NCBI GenBank assembly: GCA_028622995.1
Contig: JAJQJQ010000014.1
Span: 3,782,001 to 3,846,000 of the forward strand
Direction of reading: 5' to 3'
DNA: 64,000 nt
From: Panagrolaimus kolymaensis
Lineage: Eukaryota > Nematoda > Chromadorea > Rhabditida > Panagrolaimidae
Shown here: positions 1 through 12,928 of the stretch, piece by piece
Layout of the letters: each line of letters starts with the position of its first letter
Numbering within the stretch: position 1 is the first letter of the stretch
Notes under the pieces: model-generated
Database searches by the model: none
Told to the model about the DNA's origin: nothing
The model's input: only the letters and a program-made list of their open reading frames with translations
Translations under genes and position numbers: made by a program

Positions 1-530
1 AGATTAAAAATATCATAAAAGCATCATGTAATTTTTCATTTATTTTTTTAAATTATTTTAATCTCCATTTACTTTGCAATGGATCGTGAATGTATTTTAT
101 ATTTCATGCAGATTTTATTTTCTTAATTTAACAAAAGAATGTGAAACACACATTCAAAAAAAAATTTTTTAACGAAGTCTATTCATTAAAAAAATATTTA
201 AAATTTCACATTTTGCAACAAAAAAAACTTTTTTTGCAGTTTACCAAAATAAAAGATTAATATTTATTTTTCGATATTACAAAAGCGACAAAAAATAAAT
301 AAATTTTATTTTGAAAATATTGTAACATTATTGATTTTGAAGAAATAATACACAAAAAATCAAAATGGTACAAAATTGGATTGCGTTTGAGAAAGATATT
401 TTTGAAATTTTAAAATATTATATTTAAGAATTATGATAATTTATTTCGCTAAGAGAATATTTTTTTTATCATAAATATACTTTTTTTAAAACATCTTTGT
501 GCATTATTTCGTTTCAAGACTTCATGTTTA
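1..530. other. AT-rich intergenic stretch
   Basis: No exon-like reading frame, RNA gene or repeat is recognisable. The sequence is dominated by A and T runs. Confidence 0.5.
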
Positions 531-840
531 AAATCGTGTTGAGATATTTTTTCTTTGCAACTTTTTCTTTGCAAGAAAAAATAGTCAACGAGTGATAGAA
601 CACAAAAAAATAGAGAAAGAGTAGTGGTCTCTTTAAACAAGACAATCAAAGAAATTTGCAACCACCAAGCGCACTTCAACGTTTTATCATAGCACTTCGT
701 TTGGTCGCCGCACGTAAGACAGGCTGTTGTTGCTGCTGTAAGGAAGGCCATCTTCTTCACCATCGCATAAAACATTTTTCCTTTCAAACAGAAATATAAG
801 AAAGTTAATAAAATCAATCAATATATATTTTGGTTTGAAC
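531..840 (+). promoter_or_regulatory. Duplicated upstream block, copy 1 (candidate promoter/5' region)
   Basis: This block is a diverged copy of 2981-3276. Both begin around AATCGTGTTGAGA, contain an AACATAAAAAATAGA-like stretch, a TCAAAGAAATT motif and a GC-richer core (GCACGTA(A/G)GAC followed by GCTGCTGTAAGG). Both end near AAGAAAGTTAA(C/T)AAAA. Each copy lies directly upstream of one of two paralogous genes, so it probably carries their promoter. A long reverse-strand frame (449-817) crosses copy 1 but is not kept in copy 2, so I treat it as non-coding. Confidence 0.55.
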
Positions 841-977
841 TGCTTTTTAATTATTTGGTTTAATTTTTTGGTGATAATTTTAAATCATTTAAATTATTGC
901 TTTGAAACATTAATAATAACAATATTGATTGCGAAGTAGCAGTAGCTTTTGATAATAATTATTTGCAAGAAAATAAT

Positions 978-2236
978 ATGTTGAACACAAATGTTAATGA
1001 AGTCCCTGAATTAAATATTAATTTCCAAGGTAAATCTATTTATCGATTGAAATTTGAACATATACAATATATATTTACTTTTTAGATATATTGGATACTC
1101 GTGATCTTAATGATGATGATCAAGCTGATAAAGATCTGAAAAAAGCATGGTTTATTTTGGAAGAAAAATTCTTTTATTTTCTTTATTGTTTGACTTCAAA
1201 GTTTTTAGAAAAAAAGTTTTTGAGCAGGTGCTCATTTTTCAAAAATCTCGCACAAATTTATGTTTTGATTTTAGATACTTTCTTGTGCAACTTCATTATG
1301 ATTTCAAATTACTCATGCAAGATTACCATTACGCTAGTGAAAGTCTTAAAAACCAGCCCATCCCTCTAACCTTTATGGCAGAATTATGTAATCGAATGAA
1401 AGAAAAAATGCAAAGTTAGCTTATTGTTTTATCGAAAAATATGTATTCAATATTTGCCCTTTTTTAGACCATGCAAATAAAATTTTGAGAATTCAAGAAG
1501 CTTGTGAGGAATATAATTGGATAGATGCTGAAGGAGTTGCTGCTGAAGTTGACAAAAATTTTCCCGAAAATACTGTTGTTTTTCCAATAAAAAATCTTGA
1601 TTTTTTATATATCGAACAACAAAGAAGTCTCATTTATTTTAATGGACCTTCTTTGGAATCAATCAAGAATGCTTGCAAAGCATTGGGTATTCCTCAATTT
1701 TGTTCAGTTAACTCACATTTGAATAAATGTTGCGGCCACAATTTTCTTGGAGGGTTCGCATTCATTCGATTCAAAATTACAAAAGTTAAAGATGATATAA
1801 ATTCTGTATTTCGGGCCATTTCCTTCCTTTTAACGGGAAACGAGAGTCATCATTTTAAAATCAGGAAAATTTTGACAAGAAAATTATCTAAAAATGATAA
1901 ATTTGAACGTAAGGTGGAAAAAAATAAAAATAAAATATCATTACTTGGGTTTCAGATATTGTTCGTGATAATACTAAAAATAAATATAACAAGCTTTATG
2001 GAAAATTGATCAAAATGAAAGGCAGAAACCCAAAGCAGGAAAAGTATTTGATGAATCGGGATTATTTGTTATCACTTGCCGTGATTTCAAATATGAATGT
2101 TGTCTTAATTAGTGAAAAATATGGGTTCCAATCACACTCTCCAAATGAAGGATTTGATTCATTAAATAAAGATCTTCCTGCCATTTACATTTACTTTGAT
2201 GGCAAAAATTACGCTCCAGTTATCTCTCCAGCATAA
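978..2236 (+). CDS. Unrecognised nematode protein, paralogue A (351 aa)
   Basis: Five exons: 978-1029, 1086-1227, 1275-1414, 1468-1908 and 1956-2236. Phases join without a stop to give 351 aa. Exons 2 and 3 are exactly 142 and 140 nt, as in the neighbour at 3410-4631, which confirms the model. The product is acidic at the N-terminus and has a helical mid-part. Its C-terminal half has motifs shared with the paralogue, such as ALGIPQF / LFGIPQI, FLLTGN, and LISEKYG..SHS near the end. There is no signal peptide and no recognisable catalytic motif. The reading frame is open upstream to about 906, so the true start could lie in an earlier exon. The function is unknown. A polyadenylation-like AATAAA lies shortly after the stop. 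Confidence 0.72.
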
Positions 2237-2980
2237 ATTTTTCTTTAATAGCATTTCATTAAAATAAAATCATAAAAATCTCTTTCTTTAAATATATAAT
2301 TTTTATTTCTTTCAATACTGTGTATAACTTGTAATACTGGTGATTCTAAAATGTTTTATTTTTACTTTTTTGATAAAACGTTTACAAAAAAACCAACCTT
2401 TGATGGTTCCGATGTCAAAGCTTTTCATTTCAGCAATTCATCAAAAAAATATTAAGAAAAAAAGCATATTAGTCTTCAATCTCGATACTTGAGAGTAGGC
2501 ATTTGTTGGAAATAAGAATATCAAAAAATGTGGCAATAATTTCACAGCCCATGCATATCATATTAGTCTGCAAATGTTTCTGATACTTTTGGTGCCTTTG
2601 ATTCTGGTGTAGGCCTTTTTTGCCTCTCCATTAGGCCGTGTTAAGCGTCTTGTTTGGGCTTTGAATCAACTTAAAGATGGGCAGTAATTCATTTTTTATT
2701 TTGCTTTCTTGACTTCCGAGGATAACAACTTTAGAAACTAAAAAGGATAAATTTGAATAATCCTTTATCTTTGCCTTGCTTAAGAAAGATGTTTATGATC
2801 TTTCTTTTATCCAAGAGTTTTTATATCTTGTGTAAATGCATGATAATAATTTGGTTTTGATCTTCTCTAAAAAAATTTCTTTGATTTTTATTTTTTTTTT
2901 CATTAACTCTTAAGCTTACTCTTTCTTTCTTTTTTTTTTTGCCAAAGTTCTGTGATCACATTTTCTCTCTCAAAGACACC
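2237..2980. other. Intergenic spacer between tandem paralogues A and B
   Basis: No exon with conserved features was found on either strand. The spacer holds the 3' flank of paralogue A and A/T homopolymers, and ends at the second copy of the duplicated upstream block. Confidence 0.5.
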
Positions 2981-3276
2981 AATCGTGTTGAGAATCGATT
3001 TCACTTTTTTCTTCGCTCCATTTTCTATGTAAGAAAAAGAGTCAAAGGTAAGAGAACATAAAAAATAGAAATAGAGTTATGATCTCCTCAAGCTTGAGAA
3101 TCAAAGAAATTGCCATCAACAAAGACATTTTCAACGTTTATATATAGCACCGATGCGCGCGCACGTAGGACGGCTGCTGTAAGGCCATGGCCACACAAAA
3201 TATTTTTTTTCATTTCTTCGAGCATAAATATAAGAAAGTTAACAAAAGTAAAATCAATCCATATTTTTTTGTTTTA
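2981..3276 (+). promoter_or_regulatory. Duplicated upstream block, copy 2 (candidate promoter/5' region)
   Basis: This is the counterpart of 531-840, upstream of paralogue B. The GC-rich core here reads GCGCGCACGTAGGACGGCTG. The order of motifs is the same as in copy 1 with small indels. It shows that the upstream sequence was duplicated together with the gene. Confidence 0.55.
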
Positions 3277-3409
3277 TCCTTCTAAAAAAAGTAATTAAAT
3301 TCATTAAAATTTTAATTATTTATTTTATTTTTACTTGATTGGTGTAAATTGTCTATTATCGCCAGTTGTTTTTGATGCTCTACGGGTAAACAATAACGAA
3401 GCAGATATT

Positions 3410-4631
3410 ATGGAGCACGCTAATGAAGACTTTGATGAATTTCGTCGGGAGGTTGAAGAAATGGATGAGCTTTTATCGCCAGAAAACCCAATTAATCCAT
3501 TCAAAGGTATGCAAGAAATTGAATTTGTTGTTGTAAAAAAATATATATATCTTTCAGCATCTTTGCCAACGGTTGATCACACAGTTGAAACTCCAGAAAA
3601 CATTGCACTAAAACAAATCTTTTTCATATTGGAAGAGAAATTTTTTAATTTGAGATATTGTTCGTCAAAAATTTTGTTGTCTTGCGGATTTTTAAACAGG
3701 TTAGTCTTAAGAAAAGCTTTTGTGAAAAATAATTGTGACTTTAAACAATTTTTTTTAGCCAAAATTTTGAAGCTTTCCAAGATCAAATGGATGAACTTAA
3801 GAATGAATTCGATGAAGCTTACTTTCAACTTCAAAATCAACAGCAAGTATCAGAAAATGCATGGATGTTTTGTCAAAATATAAAAAATAAAATTCAGGGT
3901 TTGTTGTTTGTGAATCGAAAAGTGGAAATCATGGAAGTAAATACTTGCTTTTAGATCATGCTTCCAATATGGTCGGACTGAAAGAGACGGGTGATCGAGA
4001 GGATTGGGTAAAAGCGGTTGAATTGGCGCAAATATTCGATTCACGAATAACCGAAAACAAAGTAATTATGCCGCTTGTTTCTTCCACGGGTATTACACAT
4101 TTTAATCCACCGAATTTGAAATACTTACGCGAAATGTGTAATCTTTTTGGAATTCCACAAATCGAAGCAGCAAATTCTCCTCTTTTACGGATAGCAAATA
4201 ATTTTTTAAGCGGGTATTGGTTTGCAAAATTTAATATTTTGGAAACTGGTAGTTGGCATAGTTCGTTGGCTTTTTTACTTACTGGAAACGTTAATTATGG
4301 TGGGAATATAAGATACTTCATGAAACAACTTGCTGCTGCTACTTCAGGTAGGAATTAATTGTATCATTAACTAAAAAAAATTTTTTCATTGCTTTAAACT
4401 TTAGAAAACGTGGAAAGTCAAACTCACGTTGTTGATGGTTTAAATACCAATGATTTCGTTTTGTTGGCACAAGCAACAAAAATAAATATCATCCTGATCT
4501 CTAAGGAAATGGGATATTTGTCCCATTCGACTGATGGCCTTGGTGCATTCAATCCCGGACTTCCAAATATATTCTTTTTTGTCGACGACACCAATGGAGG
4601 GAATATTTGCGCAGTAACTTCACCAATGTAA
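3410..4631 (+). CDS. Unrecognised nematode protein, paralogue B (332 aa)
   Basis: Five exons: 3410-3506, 3558-3699, 3759-3898, 3955-4347 and 4405-4631, joined in phase to 332 aa. It has the same exon architecture as the gene at 978-2236, and introns lie at the same positions. The N-terminus is acidic. Exon 3 is Gln/Glu-rich and probably helical (DQMDELKNEFDEAYFQ). The C-terminal half keeps the LFGIPQI, FLLTGN and LISKEMGYLSHS motifs. It lacks about 20 residues near the last intron that A has. The frame is open back to 3335, so a start in an upstream exon is possible. I do not recognise the family; a cytosolic or nuclear location is inferred only from the lack of a signal peptide or TM segment. 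Confidence 0.72.
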
Positions 4632-7600
4632 TCCAATTTTAATGGTCCATAAATTCGCTTCTTAAAAGCTTCTAATTCGGTGCATCATAAAAAACTATCA
4701 TGTAATTTTATGTTTTCTTCTTCTCTAATTTTGTATATTTTGTAAAATTTGTAATTAAATTCTTCCTGAAAAATTTTAAAATCTTTAAATAAAAAAATAT
4801 ATAAAGAAGACACAATAACCTCACAAGTTTTAACGAAAGAAGAATCTTTTTTTATTTATCAAAGTTTACTTTTTTAGACTTGAAAGACCTCATATTCTAT
4901 GGATTCAGATTTTGGTGAATCTTGTTTAAAAGAATTTGATAAATACTTTCATGCTTTTTTAACTTTTTTACTCTCATCAAAGCTTATCAAAATGAATTTT
5001 GTTATTTTTAGTTGCGTCGTCTTTATGTTTTTGAAAGCCTTTTTTCAAAGTTGATGATCTCTCGAATTACTTTTTGTATATGCAACTCGGCTTCCAAGTC
5101 TTTTGTAACATCATAAAGTGGGCCGAATAAAACTATTTTTTCTCATAAGACAGAAAATTATTTTTTTCAAAGACAATTTTCTTAACACGAAGTTTTTTAA
5201 GTTTAGCTTTTTTTGACATTAAAAAAGTAAAAAACATACCTTTATGACAACTTTTTTCTTGGATTCGTTTTTTTGCCATTAATATTCAATTAAAATGTAA
5301 AAGGGTTAATGTAAAAGTTGATAAAACCATTCAGAAATTGAATGAATATGATCAGACTCAAAGAAGGAGTCGTTTATTTGGACCAAATATCAGCTTTCAA
5401 GGTTAGCTCTTTTTTAACATTATTTCTCCACTTTAATCCAAGTTTTTATTGTTGGCAGTTAAAAGTCAACTGTTTTTTCGACAGACTTTATCATCTTTCA
5501 GGGGGGAGATGGTAATCCACCTTCTTAATAAAGAATCGAACATTTTATTTTCTAAAAAATGTAATGAGTTATTTAAAAAAAAATTGTTTCGATTGGAAAT
5601 ATATCGCTAATATTCACATCAATCAGGCAAAAAAGAAAAAAGAAAGTAAATGAAAAAAAAATAATGTTACACAAAGTGTCATTTGTTCGATTTTTAATAT
5701 TCTTTTCGATCATATGTCACTTTCTCTCTCTGCTGAAAAAGTTTTCCACGAGCTATTTTAAACATCAAAGCCAAAAATTTATTCCGAAATTTTAAATTCA
5801 GTCAAAAATAAAATAAAAAAGGAGCAATTATTCACCCAAGGAAAAAACTACTAACTACTGTTTATTAATTAACAAAAAAAATAAATAGAATCTCTTCATT
5901 TTTGAAACAAAAAAATAGAAAGAAATTGTAATTTCTATTAGGTTTTTTTTACAGATAAAAAAGGAGAAATGAAAAAAAAAACATGGCAAAAATAGTTTAT
6001 CGGTTAAAAAATTTTTAACTGAAAAAAAAGCCATAGCGACGCTGAAGAAATAAAAGTCGATGCAAGCGCCAAAAAAAACCAAGGTTAAAAAAGGAAACCA
6101 TAAATCAATGTGTAGTTTGGCGAGTTGGCAGTTTAAACAGTCGCACAAACCCTTTCTTTGCGAGATGCAATGCATAAAATTAAGAAAAAGCCAATGAGTT
6201 TTTTGGCAAAAAAAAAGGATTGGAAATTGGAGAGGGAAAAAGACAACAATCTTTTCCTTTTTTAGCTCAATTAAATAATTTTTTTTCTCACAAAACCAAA
6301 GCAGTATAAAGCAAAAAACGAAACAAAACAAAAAGAAGGACATTTTTCATAAATCCCAAACAATCATTTTTGCCCTAATTAAATAATAGATTTTTTCAAG
6401 ATATGACTTAAAACTAAAAGCTTAAGAAAGAAAAAAACAAGAAAATCTTATTCACACAAACTTCGTAAGCTAAAAAACAAAAAAGTTCCATTAAAAAATA
6501 AACGATCCTAATAAAACTGATGACTTGATACATAAAAATTTTGAAACTAACGTTCGTTCACAATACAACTTTTTTTAATAGAGAAAATGTGTACATATTA
6601 TCTTTCTTTTACATGTTGCGAAATAGCAAAAGAATTATCAAAAATGACTTTATGTTGCTCCGCCTTGCAAAATCAAAAAAGCTAAGTTTAATGAAGAAAA
6701 AAAGAAGCTTTTTTCGAAGCTCATAAAGTTTTGGCGTTTTTTATGTTATTTTTTTAAAACTTAAGTTAACAAGTTTCAGAAAGCAAAATTAATTGGAATA
6801 TAACTGCTTTTCATAAATACAAAAGCAGCAGAAATTTAGTTTTAATAAATAAAGCTTTCATTTCGTCATTCATTGCTTGCTTATTAATTTGTATAATTTT
6901 TTGCGAGACTATATTTTTTTTAAATTTTTGGGTAATTTTCATAACCTATGGTAATAGAAAAATATTTTTGTACAAATTAAAAATGAAAGTACAAGAATCC
7001 AAATACAAAGTACAAAATTTTTATAAAGTTTTGTGGATTAAGAAATCACATTTTTTTGTGGTGAAATAATCCATTTGTAGCAAGCTAAAAAAAATCCTCA
7101 AAAAATAAGCAAAATTTAGCCATTTTTTAATATAATAAAAAAAAAGGAAATTCATTTTCTTTTTTAGAATTATGATATTATAATTTTAAAAAAGACAAAA
7201 AAAACTCCTTTTTTTATATACCATCTTTTTGCGCCTTATAAACGAGTGCTCCAGTTAATTTATTTTAAAAAATACTAATGCTAATTTGTAAATTGTTGTT
7301 AGAAGAAAACTAAAAACACAAAATCTTTTTTCAAACTTATTTAAATCCACATTCTTTTATTTCCCATTTAATTTGTAAAAAAGTCATAAATGTTGATTAT
7401 CTTTGCAAATTGCAATAGCAAACGAGTTTCAAGCAAATTTTATTTCAGTTTAAAAGTCAAAAAGTAATATTTTTAAATTTTCCTTTGAAGGTATATATTC
7501 TTTTTTAAGCGGATCGCCAGCTATTGTTTTTTTGAATTATCCATTATTTAATTCAATAACACTATGAAACTTTTAAAAAGCTCCAATCACACAAACACAT

Positions 7601-8809
7601 ATTTAGAAGGTGTAATAATTCATAAACATTCCTATATTCCAAGATTGTATTAAAAGCATTTATTTTTAAATCAATTTATAGTATTTATTTAATTGTGTCA
7701 GGGAAAATGTATCTTGTACAATATATTGTAAAACCTCAAGAAAAATTATAGCCTAAATAGTTGTTACAGTTCTAGAAAAGTAAAAGCTAAACTTCATCGA
7801 AGAGGAAGAAAAGCTTTTGACTTTTGCTGAAAAAACTCTCTAATTTTAAGCTTGAAGAAATGGAGGAAAAAATTAGAATATCCAAAAAATGTACAGTATT
7901 TTAAACCAATTAAAAAAAGCTGTACATTTAGTTGTATGATTTCAAACAATCCTTATTTATTTTAGTGTAAAAAGTGTTGTTGGGAAATCGATAAATAACA
8001 AAAAAAGTAGGGTGAAAAATGAATTCGCTTACGCGTACGAAAAAAAAGTACTAACAGAAATATCTGACTTGATAGATGAGAAACAGACACACAGACAAAT
8101 GGTGAAAGAAGCGTTGCTTTCTTTGACAGAAAAATATAAAAAAGTCTCTCATAAAATAAATTTCAAAAAAGCGAAAAAGAATTTTTTTTTAGTACACAAA
8201 TATTGTTCTCTTTTCCAGCAGCGAGAAACCTCCTTCTTTTGAAAGAAAAAAAGAAAGAAAAAATTGTTCATCTTTTTTGAAGGCCGCGAGTGTAAAATAG
8301 CACACATGTTTGCTTTTTTAAAAGTTGTGAAATAAATAAATTTAAAAAAAATATGACTCAAATGCAAAGGAAATAGATTTTTTTAAATAAAAAAAAAAAG
8401 AGAGGAAATTCAAAATATTTTTAAACCTTTTTTATTATAATTTATTGATGCTTTTTGGTTCGTGAAAAAAAAAATAAGTTCATGCAATTTTTCACCCAAA
8501 AAAATTGGGTATAACTAAAAAAAGTTATTTTTTTTTTGTCTAACTGCATTTTTATCTACAATAGTTGAATTTATTAAAATTCTTTCTAAACAAAGTATTG
8601 TAATTTATTTTTCAAAGGGAATTTATTTTTTTTATGAAAGCAAAAAATATTCAAACAAAAAAAGCAAAAGTGACAGATTTGAATTAATTTTAAAAATTTT
8701 CGTAATATAATGTTTTTTTAAAACTTTCATTTTTACTTCCGGAAGAAAAAATTAAATTTATATGTTAAATTCTAAAACTAATTTTTACAAAACAGAAGTC
8801 AAACAAATA
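4632..8809. other. Gene-poor AT-rich region
   Basis: About 4.2 kb without a supportable gene. Long frames here (for example 5855-6343 reverse) are Phe/Lys-rich translations of T and A runs. Two weak coding-like pieces exist. The first is 5335-5402, ending at a GT donor, with a tail reminiscent of exon 1 of paralogue A. The second is 8012-8160, a Lys/Glu-rich frame followed by a possible TTTTTTAG acceptor. Neither extends into a gene. Confidence 0.5.
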
Positions 8810-9377
8810 ATGGGTGTTTCGGAAATTACGTTCCGCAAAAAAAAGCGCATGGCTCTGTACGATGAGCAAAGGAGTTGAAATATGGTTTTATGTTATTTTT
8901 AACACGTTTAATTGTGGTAAAAATGAACTCTATAGCTTTTACATACTCCGCTATTTCTCTTCCATTTTTAGCATTTTTAAAAAAATGACAAAAATTTGAT
9001 CAAAGGAAAAAATTTAAATAATTTTTTTATCTCGTTATTTTTGCGGTTTAGTTAACTATTTTTTTCTATGAAATGGCCTCAAATTTTTATGAATTCTTTA
9101 AATATTGCTTAATTTTTACTTTTTTAACATGTATCACACAAAAAAGTAAAGGTATCGAAGAAACTAATAGCAAAATTTTTGAGAAGCCCCTTGTTTGTGT
9201 CCCTTTTCTAAAAATGCTAAGAATGGAAGAGAAATAGCGGAGTATGTAAAAGCTATAGAGCTCATTTTTACCACAATTAAATGTGTTTAAAATAACATAA
9301 AACCATATTTCAACTCCTTTGATCATCGTACAGAGCCATACTATTTTATCGCGGAACGAAATTTCCGAAACACCCAA
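8810..9377. mobile_element. Mariner-like foldback MITE, copy 1 (568 bp)
   Basis: The two arms, each close to 190 nt, are inverted copies of each other. The ends read (A/T)TGGGTGTTTCGGAAAT at the left and its complement ending CACCCAA at the right, flanked by TA on both sides (8808-8809 and 9378-9379). The left-terminal T is mutated to A. A second copy lies at 48537-49102. The TA duplication and a TTGGGTG...TTCCG(G)AAATTTCGTTCCG terminus resemble mariner/Tc1 elements. There is no transposase, so it is non-autonomous. Short frames inside are by-products of the repeat. Confidence 0.9.
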
Positions 9378-11059
9378 TAATACAACAAACTTTAAAAAAT
9401 AATAATAAACATGAAAGCATTGAAGAAAAAAATAGTTCGTCAAAGAGCTGATTCATTTATGGAACAGTGCTGAAATTTTTTTTTAAAATTTTCCTTTTTT
9501 TTTTTTTTTATAGTTTTTGTATTTTTATCGAGTTTTTGTCTATTTGTTTGAAAATTTAAAACATTTAGATTTTTTACCTTTTTTTCTTAATTTTACATGG
9601 AAAAAATTAAAAGGCTTTATTTGAAAACGAATTGTTAAAAATAAATTACTAATTTATTTTAAACTTCGAAAATAATTTTTTTTAATTTTAATCAGTCAAT
9701 AGGCGCCATTTGTGACCCAAGTGAAGCATTTAACGAAATAAAATACTTCAAAATGAAACTAGTAAATTCATCAATCTGTTTGTAGATCGGAGTCAAGAAT
9801 GCTCATGCAATTTCTGTCATAAAAATATAAGTATCTGCATATGAAACGAAAAAGCCATGAATTAGAGAAAAGAAAAACTTATGTTAAATTACGAACATTT
9901 TTAAATTTAAATTTTATTTATTTTTCATTTTTTTGAGCATTTTTCGATAGAAAGCAATATCGATTTTTTTTTGTGACAATTAAACCAGTAAAACATAGGA
10001 TTTTTTATATTTTTTTGGAAATCTATTTATTGCTTGATGATGAAGTGGTCAGCAATCAACTAAATTACACGCTTCTGAATGTGCCATATTTTAAATTCTT
10101 ATCTTTATAAAAATTACTTTTTTGTTAGATAAATATTCAAAAAGTAAAAAGAAAAAACAAACATAGTGAAAAGTAACAGCTTCTTTATTTAGTTAATATC
10201 TTGATTAAACTGCGGTAAGAAAAATAAATAAATTAGGTGACTATGAATTTTTAAAAATGGAGCTTTTTTCATTTAACTTGTTTAAGTATTTTTGTTCCAA
10301 ATGATCTTCAAGGATTGCTTTCGTAAAAAACTAAACCAAAGAAGAAAAATTAAACAATATTTTTCCTTTTGATAAGAAAAATGTTCCGAAAAACAACGCT
10401 TGCTGCCCGTTCGATTTTCTTCGCTTTTATTTTTTTATTTTGTCTTTTCTTTCCAAAACAATTTTTTGTGGAAACTTTTTTGCATAATGATTTATAGCTC
10501 TTTTTTAGGGGCGCCAAGGTATCCCGCGCAATATTTTTTTCTTCCCATCTGCTAGATTCGGCCAAATGAAAAGCAATATTTCAGTGGAGAGGTAAAATTT
10601 TTTTCCTTTTTCTCAGTCTTTGAAAATTCTTATTTTTTTTAGATCGTTTCAGTTGCATTAATCTCTTTTTTTTCCATCTATTTATTTTCTTCCCATCTTT
10701 TTTTTATCATCCGTTTTTCCCCAGTTTTTGTTATTTTAATTAATGATATATTTCATTGAATGATTTTTAAAGCCACGATAAATTTTTTGGTTGTTTGTTT
10801 TTTTTATCAGCAATTGCTTGCTTCCTCGATGACGAAATAGAGGCTGACGACTTGTTTGATAGCGAACAATAATATATGTATATACCTTTTATAAAATTTT
10901 GATTCTTTTTTTATTGGCTTTTTGCAACTTGGTAAAAATTTATTTCATCATTGTTTTGCCAAAAAAAGAAAGAGCACGATTGCACTTCTTTTTTTTTCTT
11001 CCAATTTCCAAAATATATTAATGAGTCACTTTTTTTAGATTTTTGTTTGCTAGAAAAAA
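9378..11059. other. AT-rich intergenic region with one exon-like remnant
   Basis: No complete gene. At 10811-10872 a TTTTTTATCAG acceptor is followed by a short acidic frame (IACFLDDEIEADDLFDSEQ, then stop) that looks like a terminal exon. No partner exon could be found upstream, so it is at best a gene remnant. Confidence 0.45.
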
Positions 11060-12525
11060 ATGTATTTTGTATCTCAAAAACCTCCAAAACATGCTTATTT
11101 GATTGGTTTACATGATCATTCCATTTATGCCATAGGTGAAGAAAAGCGCAGCGGTCATTTAGTTATTTATCGAAAAAATGTTTTAAATGCTGGGGAATGG
11201 GATGAAACTATTGACATAAACATGACCCCCGCAAATGACTTCAAATGCGATTATTGCGAGGAAAACAAAAAATCTTTTGCTTGTGGTATCATTGATTCAA
11301 AACTTTGGATAATGGCTGCTGGAAAAGTAAGATTTTTTTATTAAATACAATTTTTTTTCTTCATTTCATCTAAAAAAGTTTTTTAGAAGATTCATGAAAC
11401 AACCGAAGCTGGACCCCATATATTCTGCGTGGATCTAAAATCGAAAGAAGTCATAAATTATAAAACTCAATCCCATGAAATGAATGAATTTCTTAACCAA
11501 TTTTGTTATGAATGTGTAACATTACAAATTACTTATGAAGATTTTGATGCCCTTGTTGGTAAATCAAGATTCATGGTTCAACCCAATCGACTTCAATCAT
11601 TTCCTTATTACAATTCAAATCTTCCCACTCCACTTTTATGGATTCCAGGTTTCAAACAATTTTATTTTACGATTGATGAAACAAATAAAACTTGTGAATT
11701 TGGATATTTTGAAAATGAATTTCTTGAAACCAAAGGCATGTTTAAAGCTGGAATAGTTCAAAATACTCTTCCTTTTGCTTTTCAAATTCTTTATTATGAT
11801 GGATTTGAACAAGACCAATTTCAAGGAGATTATCATACTTATGCATTAACAAATTATATTGAAACCGAAGATTTGGTTTATTCTCGATTTTATCGAAATT
11901 ATAAAAATGAACTTCATTGTTTGATTAAAGAAAAATTTGATGATGAAGGAAAAGGTGATGGAACATCATCATTCAAACTTAAAATTTACAAAGTCGATAT
12001 TAGTGTTGAAAATGAAACTGCAAGGTATTTGAATTTTTATAAAAAAAATCTTTTTTTCTTTGGTGTCAAAAAATATGTTTCATAGTAATTTTTTATTTAA
12101 AAAACTAACAAAACAAAAATATTATTGAGAATTATTTTTAATTTTTATATTTTAGTTTTGAATTCAAATATTCCTTCAATGTTGACGCAAATTTTCCTGA
12201 TATTGATGGAAAATGTTTTGTTTTTGCCACACCTAATATTATTTCGTTTACCTCAGAAAATGGAGAAATTGTTATTGTTATGAATCGAATGTTCAGTCTT
12301 TCAGAAATTGCATATTTGGCTCTTCAAAAGATTCCATTCTCGAAGAAAAAGTCATCATGGATGGGTACATTTAAAACGATCTTTCATGCCATTCAAGGAG
12401 TATCCAACAAAGATACAAAGAAATCAAAAAATAAATTTGGAGTTTCTTTAAAATATTTGAAAAATTATTGTGGAATTCCAAAAAATCTTGAAATCAAACA
12501 TGGCATTGATAATCGAAATCTTTAA
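11060..12525 (+). CDS. Unrecognised three-exon gene (about 424 aa)
   Basis: Exons 11060-11326, 11387-12024 and 12156-12525, with phases 0 and 2 at the introns. All junctions keep the frame to a TAA at 12523. The start is the first ATG (MYFVSQKPPKHAYLIG), just downstream of a T-rich stretch ending TTTTTTAG that could accept a spliced leader. There is no signal peptide or TM segment. The N-terminal exon has a CDYCEENKKSFACG cluster. The middle exon is rich in aromatic residues and Glu/Asp, like a beta-rich domain (alternating strands such as HAYLIGLHDHSIYAIGEEKR). The C-terminus is basic (FSKKKSSWMGTFKTIF). I cannot name the family. Its neighbours give no functional clue. Confidence 0.75.
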
Positions 12526-12928
12526 GAATAGAAAGTTTATTGAAGATCGAACAACATTTTTTTAAATTCTATTTCTGTACTTTCTTGATAGTATCTGTCT
12601 ATTTTTTGTTTATTGAGTTATTTTTGTGTTGAATAAATTTTTATATGTAAAAATAAAATTGCCTTTTCAACAAAAAAATAGCTTAAATTTAAGAACAAAA
12701 AAGCAGAGAAATGCCCACTGAAATTCTTTGTTTATAATACAAAAAAAGAAAAAAGAAAAGACCCTTGATTTTTAAAAAGGACGCACAAACAGCAGCTGAC
12801 AAAAAAATCCTTAAAATTCATTCTAAAAAAGTAGGATTCGGCCCACAAAAATAAACTATTAAATTTCTACTCAAAGTTTATTTTTTTTCAAACTTTTTTT
12901 TTCAAATTATTTCGTTATAATAAAAATA
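12526..12928. other. Intergenic region upstream of the secreted-protein trio
   Basis: AT-rich; probably holds the 3' flank of the preceding gene and the promoter of the gene at 12929. No clear TATA box is singled out. Confidence 0.45.

Noticed and set aside
449..817. Reverse-strand frame of 122 codons in the duplicated upstream block
   Set aside because: The other copy of the block (2981-3276) does not keep the frame, and the translation is not protein-like beyond a short start.
5855..6343. Reverse-strand 162-codon frame
   Set aside because: Almost entirely Phe/Leu/Lys from T and A runs, no splice sites or domain.
8814..9443. Frames inside the MITE that recur at 48537-49102
   Set aside because: They recur only because the inverted repeat recurs; both arms give the same peptide and there is no transposase motif.
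10350..10565. Reverse-strand Lys-rich frame
   Set aside because: No ATG start and no supporting exon.
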